A DNA stretch of 64,000 bases from Haloferax massiliensis (GCF_001368915.1 NZ_CSTE01000001.1:571364-635363); one strand, 5' to 3'. Positions 7,645-15,913 are shown, counted from the first letter of the stretch. Notes: generated by a model not told the origin, from the sequence alone. Translations and numbers: made by a program.

Positions 7645-8747
7645 GCGTGCTTCAACGCGACCCGCAGGACCAGGTACGGGTGCTCGACGAAGACGGGACC
7701 GTCGTCGGCGAGGTCCCCGACGTCGACGACGAGACGCTCGTCGAGATGTACCGATACATGCGTCTCGCCCGACACTTCGACACGCGGGCGGTGAGTCTCC
7801 AGCGCCAGGGGCGGATGGGGACGTATCCACCGCTGTCCGGACAGGAGGGCGCACAGATCGGGAGCGCAATCGCGCTCGACGAACAGGACTGGATGGTTCC
7901 GAGCTATCGCGAACACGGCGCGTCGCTGCTCCGGGGCCTCCCGCTGAAGCAGACGCTTCTGTACTGGATGGGCCACGAGAAGGGCAACGAGATGCCCGAG
8001 GGCGTGAACCTCTTTCCGCCCGCGGTCCCCATCGCCTCGCAGATTCCGCACGCGACCGGCGCGGCGTGGGCGAAGAAACTCCGCGGCGAGGAGGACACGG
8101 CCGTCATCTGCTACTTCGGCGACGGCGCGACCTCCGAGGGCGACTTCCACGAGGGGCTGAACTTCGCGGGCGTCTTCGACACCCCGAACGTCTTCTTCTG
8201 TAACAACAACCAGTGGGCCATCTCGGTGCCGCGGGAGCGACAGACCGCCGCCGAGACGCTCGCCCAGAAGGCGACCGCCTACGGCATCGACGGCGTGCAG
8301 GTCGACGGGATGGACCCGCTCGCGGTCTATTCGGTGACGAAGGCGGCGCTCGACAAGGCGAAGAACCCCGGCGAGGGCGAGGGCCGCCCGACGCTCATTG
8401 AGGCGGTCCAGTACCGCTTCGGCGCGCACACGACCGCCGACGACCCGACCGTCTACCGCGACGACGAGGAAGTCGAGAAGTGGAAGGCGAAAGACCCGAT
8501 TCCGCGGCTGGAGTCGTTCCTCCGCGAGACGGGCCGCATCGACGACGAGACCGTCGAGACCATCGAGGAAGACGTGAAACAGCGGGTCGCCGACGCCATC
8601 GAGGCGGCCGAGTCCGACCCGCGTCCGGACCCGAGCGAGATGTTCAACTACGCCTACGCCGAGCGGACCCCGGAGATTCAGGCACAGTACGAGGAGTTCG
8701 AGGCGCTCCGCGAGAAGTTCGGCGACGAAGGATTCCTCAGAGAATGA
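7641..8747 (+). CDS. pdhA: 2-oxoacid dehydrogenase E1 component, alpha subunit
   Basis: Thiamine-diphosphate-dependent decarboxylase half of a 2-oxoacid dehydrogenase complex, acting with the beta subunit encoded next. The ThDP/Mg motif is complete: GDG near 160-162, running to NNN near 188-190. The 368-residue length is normal. The GTG start at 7641 is supported by AGGAGGG eight bases upstream; the frame is closed just before it. First gene of a four-gene operon whose TGA overlaps the next ATG. Family members use pyruvate or branched-chain 2-oxoacids; haloarchaeal complexes have had elusive substrates, so pyruvate dehydrogenase is a family-based label only. Confidence 0.92.
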   Translation: MSVLQRDPQDQVRVLDEDGTVVGEVPDVDDETLVEMYRYMRLARHFDTRAVSLQRQGRMGTYPPLSGQEGAQIGSAIALDEQDWMVPSYREHGASLLRGLPLKQTLLYWMGHEKGNEMPEGVNLFPPAVPIASQIPHATGAAWAKKLRGEEDTAVICYFGDGATSEGDFHEGLNFAGVFDTPNVFFCNNNQWAISVPRERQTAAETLAQKATAYGIDGVQVDGMDPLAVYSVTKAALDKAKNPGEGEGRPTLIEAVQYRFGAHTTADDPTVYRDDEEVEKWKAKDPIPRLESFLRETGRIDDETVETIEEDVKQRVADAIEAAESDPRPDPSEMFNYAYAERTPEIQAQYEEFEALREKFGDEGFLRE

Positions 8748-9727
8748 GCAGTCAGAACCTCACCATCGTGCAGGCGGTACGGGACGGTCTCTACACCGAG
8801 ATGAACCTCGACGACGAGGTGCTCGTCATGGGCGAGGACGTCGGCAAGAACGGCGGCGTCTTCCGGGCCACGGAGGGCCTCTGGGACGAGTTCGGCGACG
8901 ACCGCGTCATCGACACGCCGCTGGCCGAATCGGGAATCGTCGGCACGGCCATCGGCATGGCCGCGATGGGGCTGAAACCGGTCCCGGAGATACAGTTCTC
9001 CGGCTTCATGTACCCCGGTTTCGACCAAATCGTGAGCCACATGGGTCGGTTCCGCAACCGCAGCCGCGGCCGCTACACGCTCCCCATGGTGCTCCGCGCG
9101 CCCTACGGCGGCGGCATCCGCGCCCCCGAGTCGCACTCGGAGTCCAAGGAGATGTTCTACGCGCACGAGGCCGGCCTGAAGGTCGTCATCCCCTCGACGC
9201 CGTACGACACGAAGGGACTGCTCATCTCCGCCATCCGCGACCCCGACCCGGTCATCTTCATGGAGCCGAAGCTCATCTACCGGGCGTTCCGCGGGGAGGT
9301 CCCCGAGGAGGACTACACGGTCCCCATCGGCGAGGCCGCGGTCCGCCGCGAGGGGACGGACGTGTCCGTGTTCACCTTCGGCGCGATGACGCGCCCGACG
9401 CTCGAAGCCGTCGAGAACCTCGAAGAGGAGGGCATCGACGCAGAGGTCGTGGACATCCGCACCATCTCGCCGCTCGACCGCGAGACCATCGTGGAGTCGT
9501 TCAAGAAGACCGGCCGCGCGGTGGTCGTCCACGAGGCTCCGAAGAACGGCGGCCTCGGGGCCGAAATCACGGCGACGGTTCAGGAGGAGGCGCTGCTCTA
9601 TCAGGAAGCGCCGGTCAAGCGCGTCGCGGGCTACGACGTGCCGTACCCGCTGTACGCGCTGGAGGACTACTACCTCCCCTCGGTCGCCCGCGTCGAAGAA
9701 GGTATTCGTGAGGCGGTGAACTTCTGA
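8744..9727 (+). CDS. pdhB: 2-oxoacid dehydrogenase E1 component, beta subunit
   Basis: Forms the alpha2beta2 E1 decarboxylase with the upstream gene product. The 327 residues carry the typical transketolase-like pyrimidine domain (MGEDVGKNGGVFRATEGL, TPLAESGIVGTAIGMA) and the C-terminal domain (VVDIRTISPLD, VVVHEAPKNGGLGAEI). The ATG at 8744 overlaps the preceding stop (ATGA). The long open frame upstream of this ATG lies inside the E1 alpha gene and is a shadow. Three bases separate its stop from the E2 gene. Confidence 0.95.
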   Translation: MSSQNLTIVQAVRDGLYTEMNLDDEVLVMGEDVGKNGGVFRATEGLWDEFGDDRVIDTPLAESGIVGTAIGMAAMGLKPVPEIQFSGFMYPGFDQIVSHMGRFRNRSRGRYTLPMVLRAPYGGGIRAPESHSESKEMFYAHEAGLKVVIPSTPYDTKGLLISAIRDPDPVIFMEPKLIYRAFRGEVPEEDYTVPIGEAAVRREGTDVSVFTFGAMTRPTLEAVENLEEEGIDAEVVDIRTISPLDRETIVESFKKTGRAVVVHEAPKNGGLGAEITATVQEEALLYQEAPVKRVAGYDVPYPLYALEDYYLPSVARVEEGIREAVNF

Positions 9728-9730
9728 ACG

Positions 9731-11320
9731 ATGGCGCTCAAGGAATTCAAACTCCCCGACGTCGGCGAAGGCGTCGCGGAAGGCGAACTCGTAACGTGGC
9801 ACGTCGCGCCGGGCGACGAGGTAACCGAAGACCAGGTGCTCGCGGAGGTCGAGACCGACAAGGCGCTCGTCGACGTGCCCTCGCCGTTCAACGGGACGGT
9901 CGAGGAACTCCTCGCCGAGGAGGGCGAGGTCGTCCCCGTCGGGGACGTCATCATCACCATCCGGGTCGGTGGCGACGAGGAGGAGGCCGCCGATGCCGCC
10001 GGTTCGGACGCCGAGGCCGCCGACGTGGACGCCGAACCGACCGATTCCGAGACGGCCGAGAGCGACGACGCCGGCGCAGGCGAGGACGACGGTTCCAGTT
10101 CCGGCGGGCGCGTGTTCGCCCCGCCGAGCGTCCGACGGCTCGCCCGCGAACTCGGCGTCAGTCTCGAATCCGTCGACGGCAGCGGCCCGAGCGGCCGCGT
10201 GACCGAGGGCGACGTTCGCGCCGCCGCGGAAGACGCCGGCGACGAGGGCGGCGACGAACCCAGCGGCCCGCGGACCGTCCAGACCAACGGGAAGTCCGCG
10301 ACCGCGAAGCGCGACGAGGGAACGTCCGGGTCGGCGACCGCGTCGGCCGAGAGCGCCGACCGCGGGCAGACGCTCGCCGCGCCCGCGACCCGCGCGCTGG
10401 CCAAGGAGGAGGGCGTGGACATCGACGCCGTCCCCGCGACCGAGATGCGCGACGGCGAGGCGTTCGTCTCGCCCGAGGCCGTCAAAGAGTACGCGCAGGC
10501 CCAGCGCGAGGCGCAGGCCGCGGACGCCGAGGCGGTGGCCGCCGAGGCCGACGCCGTCCCCGCGACCGCCGAGGCGACGGGCGAAGCGACGAGTGAATCC
10601 GCACCGCCCGAGGCCGGCCCCGGTGCCGGCGAGCGCGTCCCCTACAAGGGCGTCCGCAAGGCCATCGGCGACCAGATGCAGCGGTCGAAGTACACCGCGC
10701 CGCACGTCACCCACCACGACGAGGTGGACGTGACGGAGCTCGTCGAACTGCGCGAACAGCTCAAGCCCGTCGCCGAGGAGCGAGGGTCGCGGCTGACCTA
10801 CATGCCGTTCGTGATGAAGGCCGTCGTCGCGGCGCTGAAGGACTTCCCGTACCTCAACTCGCAACTCGACGAGGAGAACGAGGAAATCGTTCTGCGCGAC
10901 GAGTACAACATCGGCGTCGCGGCCGCGACCGACGCCGGCCTGCTCGTTCCCGTCGTCCGCGACGCGGACCGCAAGGGCATGCTCGAACTCGCCGACGAGA
11001 TGAACGAGAAGGTCGAGAAGGCCCGCAACCGCAAAATCGCGCCCGAAGAGATGCGCGGCGGCACCTTCACCATCACCAATATCGGCGGCATCGGCGGCGA
11101 GTACGCGACGCCCATCGTCAACTACCCCGAGGTGGCGATTCTCGCGCTCGGAGCCATCAAAGACAAGCCCCGGGTCGTCGACGGTGAGGTCGTGCCGCGT
11201 AAAGTCCTCACCCTCTCGCTGTCGTTCGACCACCGCATCGTCGACGGCGCGCAGGGCGCTCGATTCACGAACCGCGTCAAGGAACTGCTCGAAGACCCCA
11301 AGCTGCTGGTGTTAGAATAA
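9731..11320 (+). CDS. pdhC: Dihydrolipoamide acyltransferase, E2 component
   Basis: Core of the complex: it receives the acyl group on its lipoyl arm and passes it to CoA. Residues 1-80 form one lipoyl domain with the modified Lys44 in ETDKALVDVP. A long Ala/Glu/Asp-rich linker holds a peripheral-subunit-binding domain (about 129-165, PPSVRRLARELGV) and a second similar segment (about 215-255, APATRALAKEEGVD). The catalytic domain runs from about 303 to the end, with His501 and Asp505 in the HRIVDGA motif. At 529 residues it is long for a one-lipoyl E2 because of this linker. Its TAA overlaps the ATG of the E3 gene. Confidence 0.94.
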   Translation: MALKEFKLPDVGEGVAEGELVTWHVAPGDEVTEDQVLAEVETDKALVDVPSPFNGTVEELLAEEGEVVPVGDVIITIRVGGDEEEAADAAGSDAEAADVDAEPTDSETAESDDAGAGEDDGSSSGGRVFAPPSVRRLARELGVSLESVDGSGPSGRVTEGDVRAAAEDAGDEGGDEPSGPRTVQTNGKSATAKRDEGTSGSATASAESADRGQTLAAPATRALAKEEGVDIDAVPATEMRDGEAFVSPEAVKEYAQAQREAQAADAEAVAAEADAVPATAEATGEATSESAPPEAGPGAGERVPYKGVRKAIGDQMQRSKYTAPHVTHHDEVDVTELVELREQLKPVAEERGSRLTYMPFVMKAVVAALKDFPYLNSQLDEENEEIVLRDEYNIGVAAATDAGLLVPVVRDADRKGMLELADEMNEKVEKARNRKIAPEEMRGGTFTITNIGGIGGEYATPIVNYPEVAILALGAIKDKPRVVDGEVVPRKVLTLSLSFDHRIVDGAQGARFTNRVKELLEDPKLLVLE

Positions 11321-12747
11321 TGGTCGTCGGAGACATCGCAACCGGAACCGAACTGCTCGTCATCGGCGCGGGGCCGGGCGGCTACGTCGCCGCCATCCGC
11401 GCCGCACAGAACGGCATCGACACGACGCTCGTCGAGAAGGACGCCTACGGGGGCACCTGCCTCAACTACGGCTGTATCCCCTCGAAGGCGCTCATCACGG
11501 GCGCGAACCTCGCCCACGAGGCGGGCAACGCCGAGGAGATGGGCATCCACGCCGACCCCGTCGTCGACATGTCGCAACTGCGCGACTGGAAGAGCGGCGT
11601 CGTCGACCAACTCACCGGCGGCGTCGAGAAGCTCTGTAAGGCAAACGGCGTCAATCTCGTCGAGGGGACCGCCCGCTTCAAAGACGAGAACGCCGTCCGC
11701 ATCGCCCACGGCGGCGAAGGGCAGGGCTCGGAGACCGTCGAGTTCGAACACTGCATCATCGCCACCGGCTCGCGCGTCATCCAGATTCCCGGCTTCGACT
11801 TCGGCGACGAGCCGGTGTGGTCGTCGCGGGACGCCCTCGAAGCCGACACCGTCCCGGAGCGACTGGTCGTCGTGGGCGGCGGCTACATCGGGATGGAGCT
11901 GTCGACGACGTTCGCCAAGCTCGGCGCGGACGTGACCGTCGTGGAGATGCTCGACGACATCCTGCCGGGCTACGAGTCCGACGTGGCCCGCGTCGTCCGC
12001 AAGCGCGCCGAGGACCTCGGCATCGACATGCACTTCGGCGAGGGGGCCAGCGGCTGGCGCGACGAGGACGACGGTATCATGGTGACCACCGAGACCGAAG
12101 ACGGCGAGGAAAACGAGTACCGCGCCGACAAGGTGCTCGTCGCCGTCGGGCGCTCGCCCGTCACCGACACGATGGACATCGAGAGCGCCGGCCTCGAAGC
12201 CGACGACCGCGGGTTCCTCTCGGTCGACGAGTGCCGCCGCACCGACGTCGAGCACATCTACGCCGTCGGCGACGTGGTCGAGGACACGCCGATGCTCGCG
12301 CACGTCGCCTCGAAAGAGGGCATCGTCGCCGCCGAGCACGTCGCCGGCGAGCCGGTCGCCTTCGACAGTCAGGCCGTCCCCGCCGCCGTCTTCACCGACC
12401 CCGAAATCGGCACGGTCGGCATGACGGAAGCCGACGCCGAGGAAGCCGGCTTTTCGCCCGTCGTCGGGCAGATGCCGTTCCGGGCGTCCGGCCGCGCGCT
12501 GACGACGAACCACGCCGACGGCTTCGTCCGCGTCGTCGCCGACGAGGAGTCCGGATTCGTCCTCGGGGCGCAAATCGTCGGCCCCGAGGCCTCGGAGCTA
12601 ATCGCGGAACTCGCGTTCGCCATCGAGATGGGCGCGACGCTCGAAGACGTGGCGTCGACCATCCACACCCACCCGACGCTCGCGGAAGCGGTCATGGAGG
12701 CCGCCGAGAACGCGCTCGGACAGGCGATTCACACGCTGAATCGGTGA
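11320..12747 (+). CDS. lpdA: Dihydrolipoyl dehydrogenase, E3 component
   Basis: FAD disulfide oxidoreductase that re-oxidises dihydrolipoamide on E2 with NAD+. It shows the FAD-binding GAGPGGY, the redox-active CX4C at Cys47 and Cys52 (GGTCLNYGCIPSK), a second dinucleotide fold VVGGGYIGMEL, and the C-terminal catalytic His in HTHPTLAEA. The 475 residues are standard. It is the last gene of the operon; a T6 tract lies about 30 bases after the stop. Confidence 0.96.
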   Translation: MVVGDIATGTELLVIGAGPGGYVAAIRAAQNGIDTTLVEKDAYGGTCLNYGCIPSKALITGANLAHEAGNAEEMGIHADPVVDMSQLRDWKSGVVDQLTGGVEKLCKANGVNLVEGTARFKDENAVRIAHGGEGQGSETVEFEHCIIATGSRVIQIPGFDFGDEPVWSSRDALEADTVPERLVVVGGGYIGMELSTTFAKLGADVTVVEMLDDILPGYESDVARVVRKRAEDLGIDMHFGEGASGWRDEDDGIMVTTETEDGEENEYRADKVLVAVGRSPVTDTMDIESAGLEADDRGFLSVDECRRTDVEHIYAVGDVVEDTPMLAHVASKEGIVAAEHVAGEPVAFDSQAVPAAVFTDPEIGTVGMTEADAEEAGFSPVVGQMPFRASGRALTTNHADGFVRVVADEESGFVLGAQIVGPEASELIAELAFAIEMGATLEDVASTIHTHPTLAEAVMEAAENALGQAIHTLNR

Positions 12748-12774
12748 GGTGAGGAGCGTCGAAAAGCGGGAGGA

Positions 12775-12781
12775 CTTTTTT
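12775..12781 (+). terminator. Oligo-T terminator of the pdh operon
   Basis: A run of six T follows a GC-rich stretch shortly after the E3 stop, in the gap before the convergent XRE gene. This is the usual form of a haloarchaeal terminator. Confidence 0.5.
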
Positions 12782-12992
12782 ACGCGGTCAGGTCGCCGTC
12801 GAGCTCCGGGTCGAAGACGTCCTCGACGCGACAGTCGAAGTACGCCGCCAGCTTGAACGCCAGTTCGAGCGAGGGGTCGTACCGCTCGCGCTCGATGGCG
12901 TTGATTGTCTGTCGGGTGACGCCGACCGCTTCGGCGAGTTCGCCCTGACTGAGGTCTGCGGCCTCGCGGCGCGTGCGGACCCCGTTTTTCAT
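12780..12992 (-). CDS. XRE-family HTH transcriptional regulator
   Basis: A 70-residue, nearly bare helix-turn-helix domain: LSQGELAEAVGVTRQTINAIE matches the Cro/C1/YgzD type. Start at 12992 (MKNGVRTRRE), whose ATG overlaps the stop of the DUF2178 gene; the upstream extension of the frame belongs to that gene. Small XRE proteins of this type are commonly paired with a DUF2178 membrane protein in archaea. It probably represses its own operon through the repeats at 13411-13475. Confidence 0.9.
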   Translation of the reverse strand: MKNGVRTRREAADLSQGELAEAVGVTRQTINAIERERYDPSLELAFKLAAYFDCRVEDVFDPELDGDLTA

Positions 12993-13405
12993 GTCCGAGC
13001 GCGGACCCAGAGGTAGCACAGGGCGAAGAGACCGAACAGTCCGACGAAGCCGTACAGCGCGCCCGAGACGAACGGCGAGACCTCGAACAGCCCGAGCGTC
13101 GCGCCGAGTCGGGCGGCGGACGCGCCGAGGACGAGGATTACCGCGGCGACGGTCATGGTGAGCTGACTCGCCCGTCGTTCGAGCGACCGGTCGCGCTCGT
13201 CGAACAGCGCGACGTCGGTGCCGCGCCAGACGGCGAGCGCGGCGACGATGCCGAGCCAGTAGACGGCTTCGCCGACCACGGGGTAGTCGAGAAACCGGAG
13301 GACGAGGGAGGCGAGCACGCCGACCCCGATGGAGCCGAACAGCAGGCGTCGATACCGCCGTCGTCTGGAGAGCCGAGGCGTCGGTGAGCGTTGGACCTGT
13401 GTCAT
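12989..13405 (-). CDS. DUF2178-like integral membrane protein
   Basis: A 138-residue membrane protein with about four hydrophobic segments arranged as two pairs (GSIGVGVLASLVLRFL and YWLGIVAALAVW, then TVAAVILVLG and GFVGLFGLFALCYLW). The central cytoplasmic loop DERDRSLERRASQLT is the hallmark of DUF2178. Function unknown; it is co-transcribed with and overlaps the XRE gene downstream. The ATG at 13405 is preferred to one at 13465, because that longer frame runs through the palindromic operator. Confidence 0.78.
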   Translation of the reverse strand: MTQVQRSPTPRLSRRRRYRRLLFGSIGVGVLASLVLRFLDYPVVGEAVYWLGIVAALAVWRGTDVALFDERDRSLERRASQLTMTVAAVILVLGASAARLGATLGLFEVSPFVSGALYGFVGLFGLFALCYLWVRART

Positions 13406-13410
13406 AGTTC

Positions 13411-13475
13411 TGTGTAAAGCGCCGGGTCGGAGACCGGGTGGAAAGTTCGCTTTACAGTAAAGCATACTTTACACA
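13411..13475. promoter_or_regulatory. Operator-like nested inverted repeats upstream of the DUF2178-XRE operon
   Basis: TGTGTAAAG at 13411-13419 and its exact complement CTTTACACA at 13467-13475 flank a perfect palindrome GCTTTAC-A-GTAAAGC at 13449-13463. That makes four GTAAAG half-sites within 65 bases, spanning the likely TATA and start region of the operon. Most likely this is the binding region of the XRE protein. Confidence 0.65.
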
Positions 13476-13602
13476 CCGACTTAATCGTTGTCCCGGTTCG
13501 GTCGCGTCGCTCCGAGGTTCGCGCGGCCGCAGAGAAGGGCGTCAGCGTCGGTTCAGTTCGAGTCGGGCGGGTTCAGTCCGGGTCGGGTCGGTTCATGGTC
13601 GC

Positions 13603-13794
13603 TCACCCGTCGTCGAACCACCACAGCACCAGCATCGTCCCCACGACCGCCGCGGCCGCGGGAATCGACTCGTCGACGCCGAGCGTGCGGACGTCGAGGA
13701 GGACGACGCCCTCGAACAGGGCGGCGAGCGCGAGGGCCACGAAGACGAAGCCCGCCACCCATAGCTCGGGCGTGTTGACGTCGCTGATTGGCAT
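13603..13794 (-). CDS. Small membrane protein, 63 residues, unknown function
   Basis: Two predicted transmembrane helices: WVAGFVFVALALAALFEGVV (about 12-31) and PAAAAVVGTMLVLWWF at the C terminus, joined by a short acidic loop (LLDVRTLGVDES). The ATG at 13794 has an AT-richer stretch behind it (13810-13840), the expected promoter side. I recognise no family; it looks like one of the many two-helix haloarchaeal proteins. It stands alone between the XRE operon and serB. Confidence 0.65.
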   Translation of the reverse strand: MPISDVNTPELWVAGFVFVALALAALFEGVVLLDVRTLGVDESIPAAAAVVGTMLVLWWFDDG

Positions 13795-13845
13795 ACGCGG
13801 GGCTACGGCCCCATATGTGATAAGTGTTAGCAGACCACAAACAGT

Positions 13846-14493
13846 CTACTCGTCGGCGTCGAGAATCCCGTGGCTCTCGAAGAGCTTTCCGAGTCGGTCC
13901 ATGGAGGCGACGACGGCGTCGCAGGCCGGGCGGACCGCGTCCTTGGGGACGAAGCCGACCGAGAGGCCGGCGACTTCGAGCATCGGGAGGTCGTTCGCGC
14001 CGTCGCCGACCGCGACGGTTCGGTCCATCGGGACCTCGTGTTCGGCGGCGTGATTCTCCAGCGCCGTGTCCTTCGTGCCCTCGATGAGCGACCCCTCCAC
14101 GTCGCCGGTGAGTCGGCCGCCCTTCACGGGCAGGCGGTTCGAGACGATGTCGTCGACCTCGACGCCCTCCTTTTCGAGCGCGCGCTCGACGCCGCGTTCG
14201 AACCCCCCGGTGAAGATGGCGACGTGGTGGCCGTAGTCGCGGAGACGCCGGATGAGGTCGGCCGCGCCGGGGCGGAGTTCGACCTCGCTGTAGGCCTCCT
14301 CGGCGAGTTCCTCTTCGAGGCCTTCGAGGAGGCGGGCGCGCGAGCGCAGGCTCTCCGCGTAGCTCATCTCGTCGTTCATGGCCCGCTCGGTGATGTCGGC
14401 CATCTCGTCGGCCGTGCCGTTCTTCTTGCCGAGGAGGACCGTCATCTCGGAGTCCGAGAGCGTGCCGTCGAAGTCGAAGGCGATGATGCGCAT
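13846..14493 (-). CDS. serB: Phosphoserine phosphatase (HAD family)
   Basis: Last step of serine synthesis, phosphoserine to serine. The 215 residues have the HAD motifs in SerB arrangement: FDFDGTLSDSEM (nucleophile Asp7, Asp9), the Thr in IFTGGFERGVE, a Lys in IEGTKDTALE and VGDGANDLPML. The GDGxNDxPML form and short cap are typical of SerB. serA lies 1.4 kb away, so both ends of the serine pathway are nearby. The ATG at 14493 begins directly with the core strand; the upstream extension of the frame is low-complexity. Confidence 0.85.
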   Translation of the reverse strand: MRIIAFDFDGTLSDSEMTVLLGKKNGTADEMADITERAMNDEMSYAESLRSRARLLEGLEEELAEEAYSEVELRPGAADLIRRLRDYGHHVAIFTGGFERGVERALEKEGVEVDDIVSNRLPVKGGRLTGDVEGSLIEGTKDTALENHAAEHEVPMDRTVAVGDGANDLPMLEVAGLSVGFVPKDAVRPACDAVVASMDRLGKLFESHGILDADE

Positions 14494-14567
14494 ATCTGCC
14501 CGTCGTCGCCGCGGGGTTTCAAAGCTTCCGCGTCGGCAGTTATGCGGCGGGGGAGGGGCGCTGGCGA

Positions 14568-14596
14568 GCCGCCCCCGGCGGGAAACGGGGGGCGGC
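14568..14596. other. Strong GC hairpin between serB and the next gene
   Basis: GCCGCCCCC at 14568-14576 pairs perfectly with GGGGGCGGC at 14588-14596 around an 11-base loop. It lies upstream of both divergent genes, so it is not a terminator of either. It may be a regulatory structure or an accident of GC-rich DNA. Confidence 0.35.
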
Positions 14597-14605
14597 CGCG
14601 CACAG

Positions 14606-14613
14606 CTATTTAC
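14606..14613 (+). promoter_or_regulatory. TATA box for the gene at 14638
   Basis: CTATTTAC lies 25-32 bases before the ATG at 14638, the spacing expected for a leaderless haloarchaeal transcript. Confidence 0.55.
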
Positions 14614-14637
14614 CCGTCGTCTCCCTGACAAGCACGT

Positions 14638-15075
14638 ATGGACGACCCCCACGACGCCGAACACGAGACGCTCAGCGACGTCGAAGCCGACCTGGCCGAC
14701 GATTTCGGCGACGAGGGCGACAGCCCGCTCCGACAGTTCGTCCGAAGCCTCCGCGACCTCGACGACGCCGACGTGCGCGCGGTCGGTCAGTACGACGGCG
14801 AGGCGTTCGAACTCCTCTACCTCCGCGACGACATCGACGACGCCCTCGACGCCGACGCCCGAACAGAGCGCGTGAAGGCGCTCGTGATGAAGGCGCTCAG
14901 CGAACCCGTCAACGAACCCGGACTCGACGACTACGGCCAGTTGAACGCAGTCGTCAGGTGGTTCGACGAAGTCGTCGTCGCCATCTACCCCAACGACGAG
15001 TGGTCGGGAGCCATCGCGACGTTCGACCGGGCGAACTCGCCGCTTGTCGACCCCGCGGTGAAACACCTCTCGTGA
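14638..15075 (+). CDS. Haloarchaeal protein of unknown function, 145 residues
   Basis: A soluble acidic protein. An Asp/Glu-rich N-terminal stretch of about 30 residues is followed by a compact domain (LRQFVRSLRDLDDADVRAVG, EAFELLYLRDDI, VVAIYPNDEWSGAIATFDR) with an alternating helix/strand pattern. I know similar unnamed proteins from haloarchaeal genomes but no function. It has its own TATA box and is monocistronic, convergent with the next gene. Confidence 0.7.
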   Translation: MDDPHDAEHETLSDVEADLADDFGDEGDSPLRQFVRSLRDLDDADVRAVGQYDGEAFELLYLRDDIDDALDADARTERVKALVMKALSEPVNEPGLDDYGQLNAVVRWFDEVVVAIYPNDEWSGAIATFDRANSPLVDPAVKHLS

Positions 15076-15108
15076 GGCCGGCCGAGAGACGACGGCCGCG
15101 ACGCCCGC

Positions 15109-15774
15109 TCAGATTCGAACCGGCGTCCACGACCGCGGGCCGTCGTCGAGTCCGCGAACCCGGAACTCCGGGTCGCCGTCGGTGTCGCGCGTCTCGACGA
15201 AGCCGTCGAACGGCTGTTTGAGGAGCGCGAGTTCGCGCTCGTCGACGAAGCCGGTGTCGAGCGTGAAGACGCCGGTAAACCCCGCCGCGGAGATGCGGCC
15301 CGTGATGACGTGCAGGAACTGGAACAGCCGCTTGAGGTCGGTGTACATCACGAGCGTCGAGAGGACGTGCAGGCCGACGCGGGCCGACCGGTTCGCCTCG
15401 TGGTGCTCCCGGAGCGACTGAGTCAGGTGGATGCCGATGCCGGTCAGGTCGCCGGGGCTGGAGACGTACCGGAGGTTGCCCGCGTCGGAGCGGTCGCCGA
15501 GGAGGTCGGCGACGCTCGTCGTGTCGATGACCTCGAACTGCTCCGGGGGCGACCCACTGATGTACGATAGCTCCTGTGCGATGCTCGGGGCGGGCTTCTT
15601 CGTCGTCACGACGACCGTCCCCGCGTCGTCGCGCTCGCCGGGCGCGAGCATCGAGAGCATGAGCCGACGCTTCCGCGTCATCGTCGGGCCGGCGATGAGC
15701 ACGGACCCGGTGTCCGGAAGCGACACCTCGGGCGACCGCGTCGCCGGCGAAGCGTTCTCGGGACGGAAGACCAT
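15109..15774 (-). CDS. DUF7504-like, degenerate RecA/KaiC-fold protein
   Basis: A 221-residue soluble protein with the strand/loop layout of small RecA-like ATPases common in Halobacteria. The would-be P-loop (VLIAGPTMTRKRRLML) lacks the Lys-Thr/Ser of a true Walker A, so ATP binding is doubtful. Later segments (TVVVTTKKPAPSI, HVLSTLVMYTDLKRLFQFLH) resemble the KaiC-related core. Such proteins are often linked to signal transduction, but I cannot assign a role. A TATA box (AGTATTATC on the minus strand) lies about 30 bases before the ATG. Confidence 0.65.
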   Translation of the reverse strand: MVFRPENASPATRSPEVSLPDTGSVLIAGPTMTRKRRLMLSMLAPGERDDAGTVVVTTKKPAPSIAQELSYISGSPPEQFEVIDTTSVADLLGDRSDAGNLRYVSSPGDLTGIGIHLTQSLREHHEANRSARVGLHVLSTLVMYTDLKRLFQFLHVITGRISAAGFTGVFTLDTGFVDERELALLKQPFDGFVETRDTDGDPEFRVRGLDDGPRSWTPVRI

Positions 15775-15855
15775 CTACCGAATCTACCGGAGTCGTGCAG
15801 ATAATACTAGTGGGGCGAACGACCGCGCCGCCCGAACCGTGCGAGACAGTCTCAA

Positions 15856-15880
15856 TGTCACGATATCGGCCGTTGTGACA
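15856..15880. promoter_or_regulatory. Inverted repeat upstream of serA
   Basis: TGTCAC at 15856-15861 and GTGACA at 15875-15880 form an inverted repeat around 13 bases, 34 bases before the serA ATG and just ahead of the CCCTTAACC that may serve as TATA element. This is a plausible operator position. Confidence 0.4.
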
Positions 15881-15913
15881 ACCCTTAACCCGAATGGGTC
15901 TGACGCTACGCGC

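Noticed and set aside
8678-11233. Long minus-strand frame (851 codons) opposite the pdh genes
   Set aside because: Typical high-GC shadow: it is exactly antisense to E1 beta and E2, is rich in Arg/Val/Gly/Leu/His, and has no recognisable domain.
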